Source of the DNA: Zea mays
Taxonomy: Eukaryota > Streptophyta > Magnoliopsida > Poales > Poaceae
Direction of reading: 5' to 3'
Assembly (NCBI RefSeq): GCF_902167145.1
Contig: NC_050098.1
Coordinates: 38,000,501-38,064,500, forward strand
Length of the DNA stretch: 64,000 bases
The translations under genes and the position numbers were made by a program. Shown piece by piece: positions 1-11,903 of the stretch. Every line of letters starts with the position of its first letter. Positions within the stretch are counted from its first letter, which is position 1. Under the pieces are notes generated by a model. The model was not told the origin of the DNA. It did no database searches and was given only the letters and a program-made list of their open reading frames with translations.

Positions 1-1161
1 GGCAAGTGAATGTAGCAGTGGTTGCTTCCGTTCTGACCTGTTATTTCTATTGCCTACACTCTAATATTCAGAAGTATTGGATTCTTTCATAATTGGACTC
101 TATGGTGATGCTTTACTTGCTTGCATTATGCTGATGCTTAATCATATATTGATGATGATAATGATTCGAGTATGACTCGTGAGATTAATTCACACCCTGA
201 AGGTAAATAAAGTATTATTTGAGGTTGGTATTGTATCTGAAGGTAAATGAAGTATTATTTGAGGTTGTATTGTATGTGAAGGAAGTGAAGTATATTGATA
301 AATGCAGCATGCCATATACATTGCATGATTCACTTGCATCTGAAGTTTTGTCGTGACCTATGGTCCAACCGTACCGGTACAACTTAGCATCGTACGTTGC
401 CCGAGAAGGGGTACGATGCGGCTTCATACCCTTAGAGGTATGAAGACAGAGGACATATGCATTGCATTCATATGCATTCATCGAAGTGGTATTTGTAGAT
501 GGTGTGGTTTTATACTCTAAGAGGTATGAAGGCAGAGGACTTACACATTGCATTACTATGCATACATCGAAGTGATATTTGCAGGTATTGTTGACGCAGG
601 AAAGTGTTATACAACCTATTGTGGTTGTTCGAGGAAATTAGGTGGCATTGGTTATTTTGGGACTATTGAGTTCTATATCTACAAGTATTTCTGATCTCAA
701 TTGTGATCCCTTTAAAATGTTGATTAGTTCAATTTTTTTGGTTTAAATATCTCGTCGAAACAATTCACTTGCTGAGATGTTTCATCTCACTCTTGCATTA
801 CTCAATGCAGATACTTGATTCATGTTGGGAATGAGGGGAGTAGCATCATGTCCACCTTCACTCTCATAATAACGCTGCCCAGGCACAACCATGATTTAAT
901 TAGAAACTTCTTGTCAAAGGATGTTTGTTTTTAACTAGTCATGCACACTAGTTAATTCAGTTCATGACGTTATGGTTATCTTCCCATTGCTAGCAGATTA
1001 TTAATGTCTAGTATGTTTTCTTATTATGATATCTGTTTATACTTTGTTGCTTCCACGTTTATGCAAATTTTCAAAGGAGATGCTGTCGAAATTTTATATA
1101 TGAATGTTAGTTGTGTAGTTTAGTAGCATTTCGGGGTGTTTGTGGATCCCGGGGTGTTACA
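1..1161 (+). repeat. 5' LTR, 3' portion only
   Basis: This is the last 1161 bp of the 5' LTR and it ends in GGGGTGTTACA. I count seven differences from the 3' LTR, all transitions, near positions 139, 446, 482, 652, 832, 870 and 890. That is about 0.6 percent divergence, which points to a very recent insertion. A short open frame on the minus strand at 215-553 recurs in the other LTR and looks fortuitous. Confidence 0.9.
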
Positions 1162-1162
1162 G

Positions 1163-1175
1163 TTGGTATCAAAGC
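1163..1175 (+). other. Primer-binding site (tRNA-Met type)
   Basis: TTGGTATCAAAGC starts one base after the LTR end. It matches the usual plant primer-binding motif TGGTATCAGAGC, complementary to the 3' end of initiator tRNA-Met, with one mismatch. Confidence 0.8.
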
Positions 1176-2867
1176 ATAGGCTTTAGATTCTTGGCAATTT
1201 GAAGATAAATTTGACACACTTGCACATATAGGAAGGGTATGGGTACAAATATCTTTGATATATATTAATGTCTTTGAAGTGTAGGTGACAATAATTTCAC
1301 CCCTCCCCATTCCTTTATGGTGATGTGGTAAGTTGTTTATGACTTAATGCCTGATATAATTTATCTCTAAATCTTTATATTGTTTTATTAATGCATTTGA
1401 TATCGCTGGTCTTTTGTGAGATTGAAGTTGTTATTATGCCTGTGATATACAAGTATGCCTATGTTGTTTTCACTATGTTTTTCATGGTTGAGTTTTATTA
1501 CAATAATATTGTTATATATGCTTGATTGAGGATGTTTCTAAGAGGAGTGTGAATTACGTGTTTTGGGTTACAAGGTAACCATCAATTTGAATTTAAGTTG
1601 TTGAGCGGTTGGTGGATAGTTCCAACTATCTTTGCAAAGAATGATTGTTTATGTCGAGAAACCATTTCTGAAAGAAATGAATATTGGTACTTTTATAGGA
1701 ATTTTGGGGGAAGTCTTTACCTAGCTAGAATGGCTTACATGTCTCTCTTCTATTGTGTGTTTTAGTAGCCACAAAGCCTAGATGTGGTTTAAAGTGGTTG
1801 CATGTTAGTCATGCTAGTTGTAGAATAAATCTTTGATTTTCTGGATCCATGGATTATGTATTAATACATTGAGGATCAGATAGTTCTCTCCCCGATGCAT
1901 GCTTGTGGAGCCATTGTTGGACCACCTATCTATTGGTTTGAATGAAGCCAGTGCCTAGCCTAGAGTTGGTTGTGTGTGGTTAGTCACCTATTCCTAAATG
2001 ATGTGGTTTTTACATCAGCTTGAGATGTTTGTCAAATGTGTGAAGGATTACAGGGTTATTATTGACCTTGTATGTCTGGTACTTTGAGTGCATCGTATGA
2101 TAGAATTAAATGTAAGTTTATGAACTACAGTAGATGAAGACTTATATTATGTGTAGGTTAACCTCACTAGTTTGGATATTTTTCTTAGTTGAGTTGTTGG
2201 ATGAAGTATAGTGACAGTGGTTAACCAAGTATTGTGTTGTTGTGCTGTCAGTGCTTTTTGTGGAGCTTTTGGCATTTCTTTGATGACATGTGCCGCACAG
2301 AATGTTATTGGCTTCTTATTGGCTTTATTGCTCCATTAGTTCTGTAGATTTTCTCCCTTTTGCGGGGTGCAAAGAATGTTAGATTACATGATTATCTTTT
2401 CATGATGGCAAGAATAAGGTTTAGGAAGATTAGGAGTTTTGTTTCAATAGAACTACTTGTTTCGTGGTGCTTTGAGGTGAGGTGTTTGATCTTCTTATAC
2501 ATTTGTCGGGTGTGGATGTTTCACCATTTAATTAAAATTAATTGTTGAAGTTGGTAAGGGTTGTGCTTAGTGCATATTACCCCTTCATAAAAGAGTGTTG
2601 TCTTAAGACATTGATGTTGATGTATAGTTGCATCCAAATTCGATGGTGTGAAATTGTAGTGTTGATTGCATCTATGACTTGCTTTGAGCTTCATTGCATG
2701 TTGTTTCATGCTTGATGTCAGGTTGTGTAGTTTCCTCAGACAATTAGTCCAAGGTAGAAGTTCTTGTGTTAATTAAGACTAATAATGGACCCATGTTTTG
2801 AATGATGGTGATGGGGTACCTTGGGTGTTTTGCTTGGAGTGGCCGAATTCGAGGACGAATTCTTTTT
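1176..2867 (+). other. Non-coding interior of the non-autonomous element
   Basis: About 1.7 kb between the primer site and the polypurine tract. I find no gag, protease, reverse transcriptase or integrase motif on either strand, only short open frames of about 60-70 codons. The last stretch before the polypurine tract, near 2840-2870, can be read as an acidic FEDEFF-like peptide, reminiscent of a chromovirus pol C-terminus, which hints that the element arose by internal deletion of an autonomous parent. That last point is weak. Confidence 0.6.
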
Positions 2868-2880
2868 AAGTGGGGTAGAG
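2868..2880 (+). other. Polypurine tract
   Basis: AAGTGGGGTAGAG abuts the 3' LTR start at 2881. It is the expected plus-strand DNA synthesis primer and supports plus orientation. Confidence 0.7.
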
Positions 2881-5441
2881 TGTAATATCCCCAAAACATT
2901 TTTGGACCAAAAGTTGTTCTACGGTGCGTGGATGTGGGAAAGGATTGTGGGTCGTTGGATGCAAAGGCAGAAGTCATCTGGGGCGTCGGTTCTTTTCTCC
3001 CACAAAACCCTAGGTGGCCACCCCTTTTCCCTCCACCCCCTCTCTTGGCCGCCACCCTCCCCCCTTTTCCCTTGGTTGGCCACCCCCTCTCCTCCCATGG
3101 CAGCCGCCCACCATTTCTTCCTCCTCCCTAGATCTCCCCCTCCCCCACGCAGCAAGGATCGAGAAGAGGAGGAGCAAGATGGATTGAAGAGGAAGAGAGG
3201 ATCAAGGAGATGTTCTACCCCCCCATCTATTGCAGATTTTCTTGGGGAAACCCTAGGTAAGGATGGGATCCTTGTTCCTCCATATAATTATGTGCTTTTG
3301 GAGGTTGTGGATCATGTGGATTGAAGAATTAGAGGTTGGATTAGATGTGGGGTTAGGTTTTGATCTCGAATTTAATTTCTGCAGAATGGCATATTCGACA
3401 GTTTCTGTTCATACCAGTTTTCTGTGGTTTTAGTGGCCTCAAAAAAATAAAAAGTTTATATATGAGTCGTAGATAATTTGTAGATCTTTCTGTGTCCGTG
3501 AAGAACACCTCAATCGGACATCAGATCAGAAAGTTATTGCAGTTTGATTATAGCAGTTTTTCAGTCTCATAATTCTGTGCAGAATCTGTTCTCTTAAGAG
3601 TTAGGCAATTTTATCAACAGAATTAAACTATGGGTTGGTAAAAGAAGTTGTAGATAATTTCATAAACTTTCCAGATTGTTAAAGAGTGCATTCATATGAT
3701 TTGTGAAACTCCAGTTATGTTTGTTAAACTGTGGCTGTTCCTGTTTGCCTGACAAAAATGAGCGGGTCTGTTCACTGGTAGGTTTCATCAGGTAAATGGC
3801 CGAATTGGCTCTTCCAACTATGGAGACTTATGTAGAGGGATAAATGTTCTTACTTCCAGTAGAATTCCATGATTTTTGGTTGAGTAGTTTGTGAGATACC
3901 GAATTTTGAAGTTAACTACACTGCTGTCTGAAACAGATTCAGTCAGTTATCTTGTTAGAGGTTTTAGAACTTGTAGATGGCAGAATTTAATTATCCATTG
4001 AATACCGAAGTTGTAGAGTATTTTGTGTAGATACTCCTAGATTATTTGTTTGCTATAACAACTGTTATAATTTTAAAGATACAAAATTAACAAACAGCGC
4101 TGCTGCTGTATGTCATGTGGTTCAGGGTGGGAGTCTTTCCACCAGGTCTTGGTTTCAAGTGTAGGAGCGATTTATTGATTGTTGTCAAATGTTTGTGAAA
4201 TATTTATACTAAGTTTTATGCCCGCTAGCAGGTGGCTACACTTCAGATCATGCATAGTACATTTCTTCTTCTTCGATGAAGGCAAGTGAATGTAGCAGTG
4301 GTTGCTTCCGTTCTGACCTGTTATTTCTATTGCCTACACTCTAATATTCAGAAGTATTGGATTCTTTCATAATTGGACTCTATGGTGATGCTTTACTTGC
4401 TTGCATTATGCTGATGCTCAATCATATATTGATGATGATAATGATTCGAGTATGACTCGTGAGATTAATTCACACCCTGAAGGTAAATAAAGTATTATTT
4501 GAGGTTGGTATTGTATCTGAAGGTAAATGAAGTATTATTTGAGGTTGTATTGTATGTGAAGGAAGTGAAGTATATTGATAAATGCAGCATGCCATATACA
4601 TTGCATGATTCACTTGCATCTGAAGTTTTGTCGTGACCTATGGTCCAACCGTACCGGTACAACTTAGCATCGTACGTTGCCCGAGAAGGGGTACGATGCG
4701 GCTTCATACCCTTAGAGGTATGAAGGCAGAGGACATATGCATTGCATTCATATGCATTCATTGAAGTGGTATTTGTAGATGGTGTGGTTTTATACTCTAA
4801 GAGGTATGAAGGCAGAGGACTTACACATTGCATTACTATGCATACATCGAAGTGATATTTGCAGGTATTGTTGACGCAGGAAAGTGTTATACAACCTATT
4901 GTGGTTGTTCGAGGAAATTAGATGGCATTGGTTATTTTGGGACTATTGAGTTCTATATCTACAAGTATTTCTGATCTCAATTGTGATCCCTTTAAAATGT
5001 TGATTAGTTCAATTTTTTTGGTTTAAATATCTCGTCGAAACAATTCACTTGCTGAGATGTTTCATCTCACTCTTGCATTACTCAATGCAGGTACTTGATT
5101 CATGTTGGGAATGAGGGGAGTAGCATCACGTCCACCTTCACTCTCATAATAACGCTGCCTAGGCACAACCATGATTTAATTAGAAACTTCTTGTCAAAGG
5201 ATGTTTGTTTTTAACTAGTCATGCACACTAGTTAATTCAGTTCATGACGTTATGGTTATCTTCCCATTGCTAGCAGATTATTAATGTCTAGTATGTTTTC
5301 TTATTATGATATCTGTTTATACTTTGTTGCTTCCACGTTTATGCAAATTTTCAAAGGAGATGCTGTCGAAATTTTATATATGAATGTTAGTTGTGTAGTT
5401 TAGTAGCATTTCGGGGTGTTTGTGGATCCCGGGGTGTTACA
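2881..5441 (+). repeat. 3' LTR, complete (2561 bp)
   Basis: The complete LTR runs from TGTAATATCC to TGTTACA. A C/T-rich stretch around 3000-3170 resembles the transcribed leader region of long chromovirus LTRs, and 3400-4100 holds loosely repeated paragraphs similar in style to those at 54240-55200 in another Gypsy LTR. The open frames in it (for example 2821-3324) are low-complexity and are not supported as genes. Confidence 0.9.
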
Positions 5442-7636
5442 TCGGGCTCTATTTCTATTCATTTTTGAACTATAAATTATTTAGGGTCCTACTATTTTGT
5501 GAATAAGCATTTGGATCACGATCCATTACCACCCCTAAGTGTAGCACTAGACACCATACCAGACATGGAACTAAAAGAACATGTAAAATATACACTTCAG
5601 CTCTAACACGCACCAAACTTGTTAGGTGCCATGTATGGTGTAAGCACCAGATACTTAACACACAGTAAAAGACTAGTTTGTAGCCGTTAGGAGTCACGAA
5701 CATGTTCGATGTAGGCAGCATTGGTGCACCGGACATGTCCGATGCCTCTGATTTCAACCCATCAAGAGATAATAATTGGATTTCATTAAGGTTCCATAAA
5801 TATATCTCTTGGTAGACCTTGACTTGCATCCTTACAATCCATACACTTATGAAGACCTCTTGAGAATAGATAAAGCAATGCACTCACTTGCATCTTGTAT
5901 GTCATCATTTAGGTAAGACTGTAAAGCTCCTAGTGCATCACATATAGTTCTTGCATCTTGTGCACTAGTTGAGTGACTTTGGGCTAATTATAATCTTTGT
6001 TACTATTGGTAATTGTCATCACTTAGATGGTTTGAAGTTTGTGGGAGCATTGAGCGATATTGGAGATTGTTGTTGGCTCCATTCATCAATTATGAGGGGC
6101 TCTTATGCTTATTCCTCACAAAAGATTCATGAATATCAAGAGACATGATGAATAGCAAGGATAGAAAGAGTTAGTGAAAATGGTATTTGATATATTTTAA
6201 TAAGGACCTAAACTATACCTAGAGGAAGTGGTGAATATACTTTTATAAAAATTGGACTTGTAAAACAAATATCAAAATCCATAACAACCAGTAGAATTGG
6301 CCTGCCTATTTTCTCTGCTCATGGTACTAGAACCTGCTTGGCCAATTCCCTCGAGACCACTGTGCAAATTTCTCTGCTCATAGGTTAGGCCAATTTTCTT
6401 GGCTCATGATTCTACAATGTATTTGGAACAAATTCAACTTGCATAATATGTACCTACAACCACAAACATATACAACCAAGTAGATATAAAAGGTGGCAAA
6501 AACTATGAATAAAATGCAATGCGAAAGCAAAGTAAACCAAACCAATAGAGAACTCCCAACTATTTGTTTAATCGAAGTTTGTGTCTTGCCTAGTGAATCA
6601 TGTCTCTATTTTGGAAGACCTAAGTGACCCAATAAAGGTATACTCTAGTCTGGTCCAAATTGACTTCTTTCCACTCTTCACTAAGATGATCTCTTTTCCC
6701 TTTTTAGAGGCATGATCAAACCTTCACAAACTTATGACCATTACCGCACCTTGGTGACTAACTAGCAAGCCATCTAGGAGCAAAGCTTCAAGAGTAACAA
6801 ATGCTTCACATGAACTTGATATCACCACAAAGTACTTAAGGGTTACTGAACTCTAGTTTACTCACACACAACCTCACAAGGCTCAAATGTTGCTCTCTAA
6901 TTCAAAATATGTGATTAAATGCACTCGAAACCCATAATGATAAATTGTGAGCACTTACTAGGCTCTGCTAGTTGGTATGAGCATGGAGAAGCTTCAATAA
7001 CCACCCTAAAGAAATAGGAGTGGTATAGATAGGTATCCATAAACTAGTCATTGGGCTACCTAGTCAGACAAAACTGGCTTGGCCGATTTCTCTGACACTA
7101 GCCATTGGATCACTATCATAGGTGTATGAAAACTGACCTAGACGATTTTGTAGCTTGTGTTGGCCCCAAACTCTATCGAGTGTTTTTCTCCCTCGATTTT
7201 TTACTTGTGTTATTTTGAGCTAGCCTAACCAGTTCTTTTAGCCCATATAGCTCCAAAAGTCCCTCAAGTGTTTTATCTCTCTCTAGATTTTCACTTGGGT
7301 TTCTTTTCAACACTTATAGGCTACATCTAGTACATAGCTGCACCCATATTGAGAATATCATATGCCTATACTCAAGAAATAGAACTTCATAATTAAATTT
7401 ACTTGACATTGTCATTCTTCAAATAATGCTGCTCTCTCAATTTGGTCAATGTCTTGAGCAAAGTTTCCTTGAGCTATTACTTTGAGATTACTAAATCATT
7501 TGATCAAGACTTTACTTATCAACAGAAGTTGCTTTTCAATAATTTTATATTTCATACAACATAACCATCAAACCTGATTAGTACCATAACTAAATGCAAG
7601 TACTCCTTTATTCATTGTATCTAGATTCTTTAGCCA
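5442..7636. other. Decayed repeat DNA, part resembling an old Sirevirus-type LTR
   Basis: No gene is supported here. Around 6220-6270 the text (CTAGAGGAAGTGGTGAATA) looks like a diverged form of the CTAGAGGGGGGGTGAATAGG end seen in the Sirevirus LTRs at 7642 and 15578. TGGCC-type motifs near 6340, 7080 and 7135 could be decayed members of the palindrome family. The sequence resumes at 16776 after the inserted Sirevirus. A minus-strand open frame at 5470-5883 has no recognisable domain. Confidence 0.35.
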
Positions 7637-7641
7637 CCAAG

Positions 7642-8899
7642 TGAAAGTCACCTAGAGGGGGGGTGAATAGGCAAATCTGAAATTTATAAAGTTTAAGCAC
7701 AACTACAAGCCGGGGTTAGCGTAAGAATTAAAGTCGAGTCCGAAAGAGAGGGTGAAAACAAATCACAAGCGAATAAGAGCGGATGACACAGTGATTTGTT
7801 TTACCGAGGTTCGGTTGTTGCAAACCTACTCCCTGTTGAGGTGGTCACAAAGACCGGGTCTCTTTCAACCCTTTCCCTCTCTCAAACGGTCACTTAGACC
7901 GAGTGAGCTTCTCTTCTCAATCAAACGAGACACTAAGTCCCCACAAGGACCACCACACAATTGGTGTCCCTTGTTCTGATTACAAGTGAGTTGGAAACAA
8001 GAATAGAGGAAGAAGAAAAGCGATCCAAGCGCAAGAGCTCAAAAGAACACAAAAGTCTCTCTCTAGTCACTAATTTCTTTGGAGTGATTCCGGACTTGGG
8101 AGAGGATTTGATCTCTTTGTTTGTGTCTTGGAATGAAGTCTAGAGCTCTTGTATGAGGTTTGATGGCTGAAAACTTGGATGCATTGAAGTGTGGTGGTTG
8201 GGGGGTATTTATAGCCCCAACCACCAAAAGAACCGTTGGTGAGGGCTTCTGTCGTATGGTGCACCGGACAGTCCGGTGCGCCACCGGACACTGTCCGGTG
8301 CACCAGCCACGTCAGCAGGCCGTTGGGTTTCGACCGTTGGAGCTTCTAACAACGGGGCCACTGGACAGTCCGGTGGTGCACTGGACAGTCCGGTGGTGCA
8401 CCGGATAGTCACTATTCACTGTCTGGTGTGCCTTCTGCGCTTGCTCTGACTTCTGCGCGCGTAGGCGTGCATTGTAGCGTTTCACTGTTCCTCTGCAGAC
8501 GACCTTGGCGCTGTATAGCCGTTACTCCGCTAGCACACCGGACAGTCCGTTGCTAGCACCGGACTGTTCGGTGAATTATAGCGGAGCGACCTCCCCGAAT
8601 TCCTAAAGGTGGCAAGTTTGGAGTCGAACTCCCTGGTGCACCGGATACTGTCTGGTGGTGCACCGGACACTGTCCGGTGGCACACCAGACAGTCCGGTGC
8701 GCCAGTCCAGGGTTGCCTTTGGGTTGTCTTTTGCTCTTTATATTTGAACCCTTTCTTGGACTTTTTATTGGTTTGTGTTGAACCTTTGGCACCTGTAAAA
8801 CTTATACTCTAGAGCAAACTAGTTAGTCCAATTATTTGTGTTGGGCAATTCAACCACCAAAATCATTTAGGAAAAAGGTGTAAGCCTATTTCCCTTTCA
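7642..8899 (-). repeat. Sirevirus A 3' LTR (1258 bp)
   Basis: This runs from TGAAAGTCA to CCCTTTCA on the plus strand. It is 60 bp longer than its partner at 15578-16775, and the extra length lies in the palindrome-rich zone about 8260-8700. A TATAAATA box on the minus strand lies at 8207-8214, equivalent to the one in the 5' LTR. Confidence 0.92.
8262..8705. repeat. Cluster of CACCGGACNGTCCGGTG palindromes in the 3' LTR
   Basis: A perfect 17-bp palindrome sits at 8262-8278, followed by a 19-bp variant at 8282-8300 and at least six more perfect or one- to two-mismatch copies to about 8700. The motif is a known conserved feature of the Sirevirus LTR regulatory region; its function is not settled. 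The cluster lies on the upstream side of the minus-strand TATA box, as an enhancer-like array would. Confidence 0.8.
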
Positions 8900-9720
8900 A
8901 TCTCCCCCTTTTTGGTGATTGATGCCAACACAAACCAAAGCAAATATATAAGTGCAGAATTGAACTAGTTTGCATAATGTAAGTGCAAAGGTTACTTGGA
9001 ATTAAACCAATATATATTCTCATAGGATATGCATTGATGCATTCTTCATATTTAACATTTTGGACCATGCTTGCACCACATGTTTTGTTTTTCCAAATTC
9101 TTTTGGAAATTCTTTTCAAAGTCTTTTTGCAAATGGTCAAAGGTAAATGAATAAGATTTTGAGAAGCATTTTCAAGATTTGAAATTTTTCTCCCCCTGTT
9201 TCAATGCTTTTCCTTTGACTAAACAAAACTCCCCCTCAATGAAATTCTCCTCTTAGTGTTCAGAGGGTTTTAGATATTAATTTTGAAAAGGGGTTATACC
9301 AATTTGAAAATTCTATCAAAAATAAGATAGCATTTGAAAAACCTTCTTTTAATACAAATTTGAAAGACTTCATTTTTGAAATTGGTGGTGGTGCGGTCCT
9401 TTTGCTTTGGGCTAATACTTTCTCCCCCTTTGGCATGAATCGCCAAAACGGATATTTGTGAGTGAAATATAAGCCCTTTTTACTTTCTCTCCCTTTGGTA
9501 AATAAGATAAGAGTGAAGATTATACCAAATTGGAGACCCGTGCGAAGTGACGGCGAAGGATGAGTATTTCGATGGAGTGGAGTGGAAGCCTTGTCTTCGC
9601 CGAAGACTCCATTTCCCTTTCAATCTATGACTTAGCATATAATACACTTGAAAACACATTAGTCATAGCACATGAAAGAGATATGATCAAAGGTATATAA
9701 ATGAGCTATGTGTGCAATAT
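8900..9720 (-). other. Sirevirus A 3' untranslated region with multiple polypurine tracts
   Basis: On the minus strand this is the stretch between the end of pol and the 3' LTR. The tract adjoining the LTR is AAAAAGGGGGAGA (8901-8914). Further C-runs on the plus strand near 9190, 9230, 9420 and 9490 (CTCCCCCTG, CTCCCCCTC, CTCCCCCTTT, CTCTCCCTTT) are additional purine tracts on the minus strand. Multiple polypurine tracts are a described Sirevirus trait. No gene is present here. Confidence 0.7.
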
Positions 9721-9721
9721 A

Positions 9722-10225
9722 TCAATCAAAATTCCTAGAACCAAGAATATTTAGCTCATGCCTAAGTTTGGTAAAAGTTTTCTCATCTAGTGGTTTGGTA
9801 AAGATATCGGCCAATTGTTCTTTGGTGTTAATATATGCAATCTCGATATCCCCCCGTTGTTGGTGATCCCTCAAAAAGTGATACCGAATGGCTATGTGTT
9901 TGGTGCGGCTGTGCTCAATGGGATTATCCGTCATGCGGATTGCACTCTCATTATCACATAGAAGAGGAACTTTGGTCAATTTGTAACCATAGTCCCTGAG
10001 GGTTTGCCTCATCCAAAGCAGTTGCGCGCAACAATGGCCTGCGGCAATATACTCGGCTTCGGCGATAGAAAGAGCTACAGAATTTTGTTTCTTAGAAGCC
10101 CAAGACACCAGAGATCTTCCCAAGAACTGGCAAGTCCCTGATGTGCTCCTTCTATCAATCTTACACCCTGCCCAATCAGCATTAGAATATCCAATTAAAT
10201 CAAAAGTGGATCCCCTGGGTACCAA
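9722..10225 (-). pseudogene. Sirevirus A pol: RNase H domain fragment
   Basis: An open stretch of about 160 codons encodes the Copia RNase H that degrades the RNA strand during reverse transcription. Visible motifs are a DWAGC segment, the SIAEAEYIAA block holding catalytic acidic residues, a DNESA segment and the closing TKEQLADIFTKPL block typical of Copia pol ends. It is out of frame with the upstream reverse transcriptase segment: the two reading frames overlap at 10195-10225, which indicates a one- or two-base frameshift near 10205-10220. It is therefore a fragment of a broken polyprotein, not a separate gene. Confidence 0.9.
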
Positions 10226-11471
10226 AGGCCAAACTTAGGAGTATAAACTAAATATCTCAAGATTCGTTTCACGACCCTAAGGTGAACTTCCTTAGGATCA
10301 TCTTGGAATCTTGCACACGTGCATACAGAAAGCATTATATCCGGTCGAGATGCACATAAATAGAGTAGAGATCCTATCATCGACCGGTATACCTTTTGAT
10401 CTACGGATTTACCTCCCGTGTCGAGGTCGAGATGTCCATTTGTCCCCATGGGTGTCTTGATGGGTTTAGCATCCTTCATCCCAAACTTTGTGAGTATGTC
10501 TTGAATGTATTTTGTTTGACTAATGAAGGTGCCATCTTGGAGTTGCTTGACTTGAAATCCTAGAAAATACTTCAACTCCCCCATCATAGACATCTCGAAT
10601 TTTTGAATCATGATCCTACTAAATTCTTCACAAGTAGATTTGTTAGTAGACCCAAATATGATATCATCAACATAAATTTGGCATACAAACAAATCATTTG
10701 CAATTGTTTTAGTAAAGAGAGTAGGATCGGCTTTTCCGACTTTGAAGCTATTAGCGATAAGAAAATCTCTTAGGCATTCATACCATGCTCTTGGGGCTTG
10801 CTTGAGCCCATAAAGCGCCTTAGAGAGTTTATAGACATGGTTAGGGTACTCACTATCTTCAAAGCCGGGAGGTTGCTCAACATAGACCTCCTCCTTAATT
10901 GGTCCATTGAGGAAGGCACTTTTCACGTCCATTTGATAAAGCTTAAAGCCATGGTAAGTAGCATAGGCAAGTAATATACGAATTGACTCAAGCCTAGCTA
11001 CGGGTGCATAGGTTTCACCGAAATCCAAACCTTCGACTTGTGAATACCCCTTGGCCACAAGTCGGGCTTTGTTTCTTGTCACCACACCATGCTCATCTTG
11101 TTTGTTGCGGAAGACCCACTTGGTTCCTACAACATTTTGGTTAGGACGTGGAACTAAATGCCATACCTCATTCCTCGTGAAGTTGTTGAGCTCCTCTTGC
11201 ATTGCCAACACCCAATCTGAATCCCTTAATGCATCTTCTACCCTGTATGGCTCAATAGAAGACACAAAGGAGTAATGTTCACAAAAATGAGCAACACGAG
11301 ATCGAGTAGTTACCCCCTTATGAATATCGCCGAGGATGGAGTTCACGGGGTGATCTCGTTGTATTGCTTGGTGGACTCTTGGGTGTGGCGGTCTTGGTCC
11401 CTCATCATCTTCCTTGTCTTGATCATGAGCATCTCCCCTTGATCATTGCCCTCCTCTTGAGGTGGCTCATC
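10195..11471 (-). pseudogene. Sirevirus A pol: reverse transcriptase domain
   Basis: This encodes a Copia-type reverse transcriptase (RVT_2). The segment shows WHLVPRP and GTKWVFRNK near the domain start, then KARLVAKGY, the YAPVARLES block, [12 protein letters not shown] with a catalytic aspartate, [11 protein letters not shown], and the catalytic YVDDIIFGS near 10655-10680. An in-frame TAA at 11472-11474 separates it from the upstream linker, and the frame is lost after about 10200. The domain itself appears complete, but the protein could not be made in one piece from this copy. Confidence 0.92.
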
Positions 11472-11903
11472 TTATTGATCCTCATTATCATCATCTTGAG
11501 CTTGATTCTCATCTTGGGTTGGTGGAGATGCTTGCATGGAGGAAGATGGTTGATCTTGTGCATGTGGAGGCTCTTCGGATTCCTTAGGACACACATCCCC
11601 AATGGACATGTTCCTTAGCGCGACGCAAGGAGCCTCTTCATCATCTAGCTCATCAAGATCAACTTGCTCCACTTGAGAGCCGTTAGTCTCATTAAACATA
11701 ATGTCACAAGAAACTTCAACTAGTCCAGTGGACTTGTTAAAGACTCTATATGCCCTTGTGTTTGAATCATATCCTAGTAAAAAGCCTTCTACAGCCTTAG
11801 GAGCAAATTTAGATTTTCTACCTCTTTTAATAAGAATAAAACATTTGCTACCAAAGACTCTAAAATATGAAACATTGGGCTTTTTACTGGTTAGGAGTTC
11901 ATA
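11472..11903 (-). pseudogene. Sirevirus A pol: integrase C-terminal and linker segment
   Basis: This stretch lies between the integrase core and the reverse transcriptase. It contains a GYDSNTRAYRVFN-like block followed by an acidic, Gln/Asp/Glu-rich linker (ALRNMSIGDVCPKESEEPP and following). It continues the frame upstream of the TAA at 11472-11474 and begins just after another in-frame stop at 11904-11906. It is part of the pol polyprotein and has no separate function. Confidence 0.75.

Larger units (their letters stand above)
1..5441 (+). mobile_element. Non-autonomous Gypsy-type LTR retrotransposon (5' LTR truncated by window edge)
   Basis: Two direct copies of one sequence lie 4280 bp apart: window 1-1161 matches 4281-5441 almost perfectly. 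The full right copy starts TGTAATATCC at 2881 and ends TGTTACA at 5441, so TG...CA ends and a 5-bp terminal inverted repeat (TGTAA/TTACA) mark it as an LTR of 2561 bp. A tRNA-Met-like primer site follows the left LTR and a purine tract precedes the right one, which sets plus orientation. The 1.7-kb interior has no gag or pol, so the element would need proteins from a partner. LTR ends and primer site resemble Tekay/Del-type chromoviruses; that lineage is an inference. The left target duplication is outside the window, so TCGGG after 5441 cannot be confirmed as one. Confidence 0.88.

Noticed and set aside
215..553. Minus-strand 112-codon open frame present twice (also 4495-4833).
   Set aside because: It lies in the LTR and is duplicated only because LTRs are duplicated. 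No domain or codon pattern supports it.
5470..5883. Minus-strand 137-codon open frame.
   Set aside because: No domain; located in decayed repeat DNA and containing text similar to LTR palindromic words.
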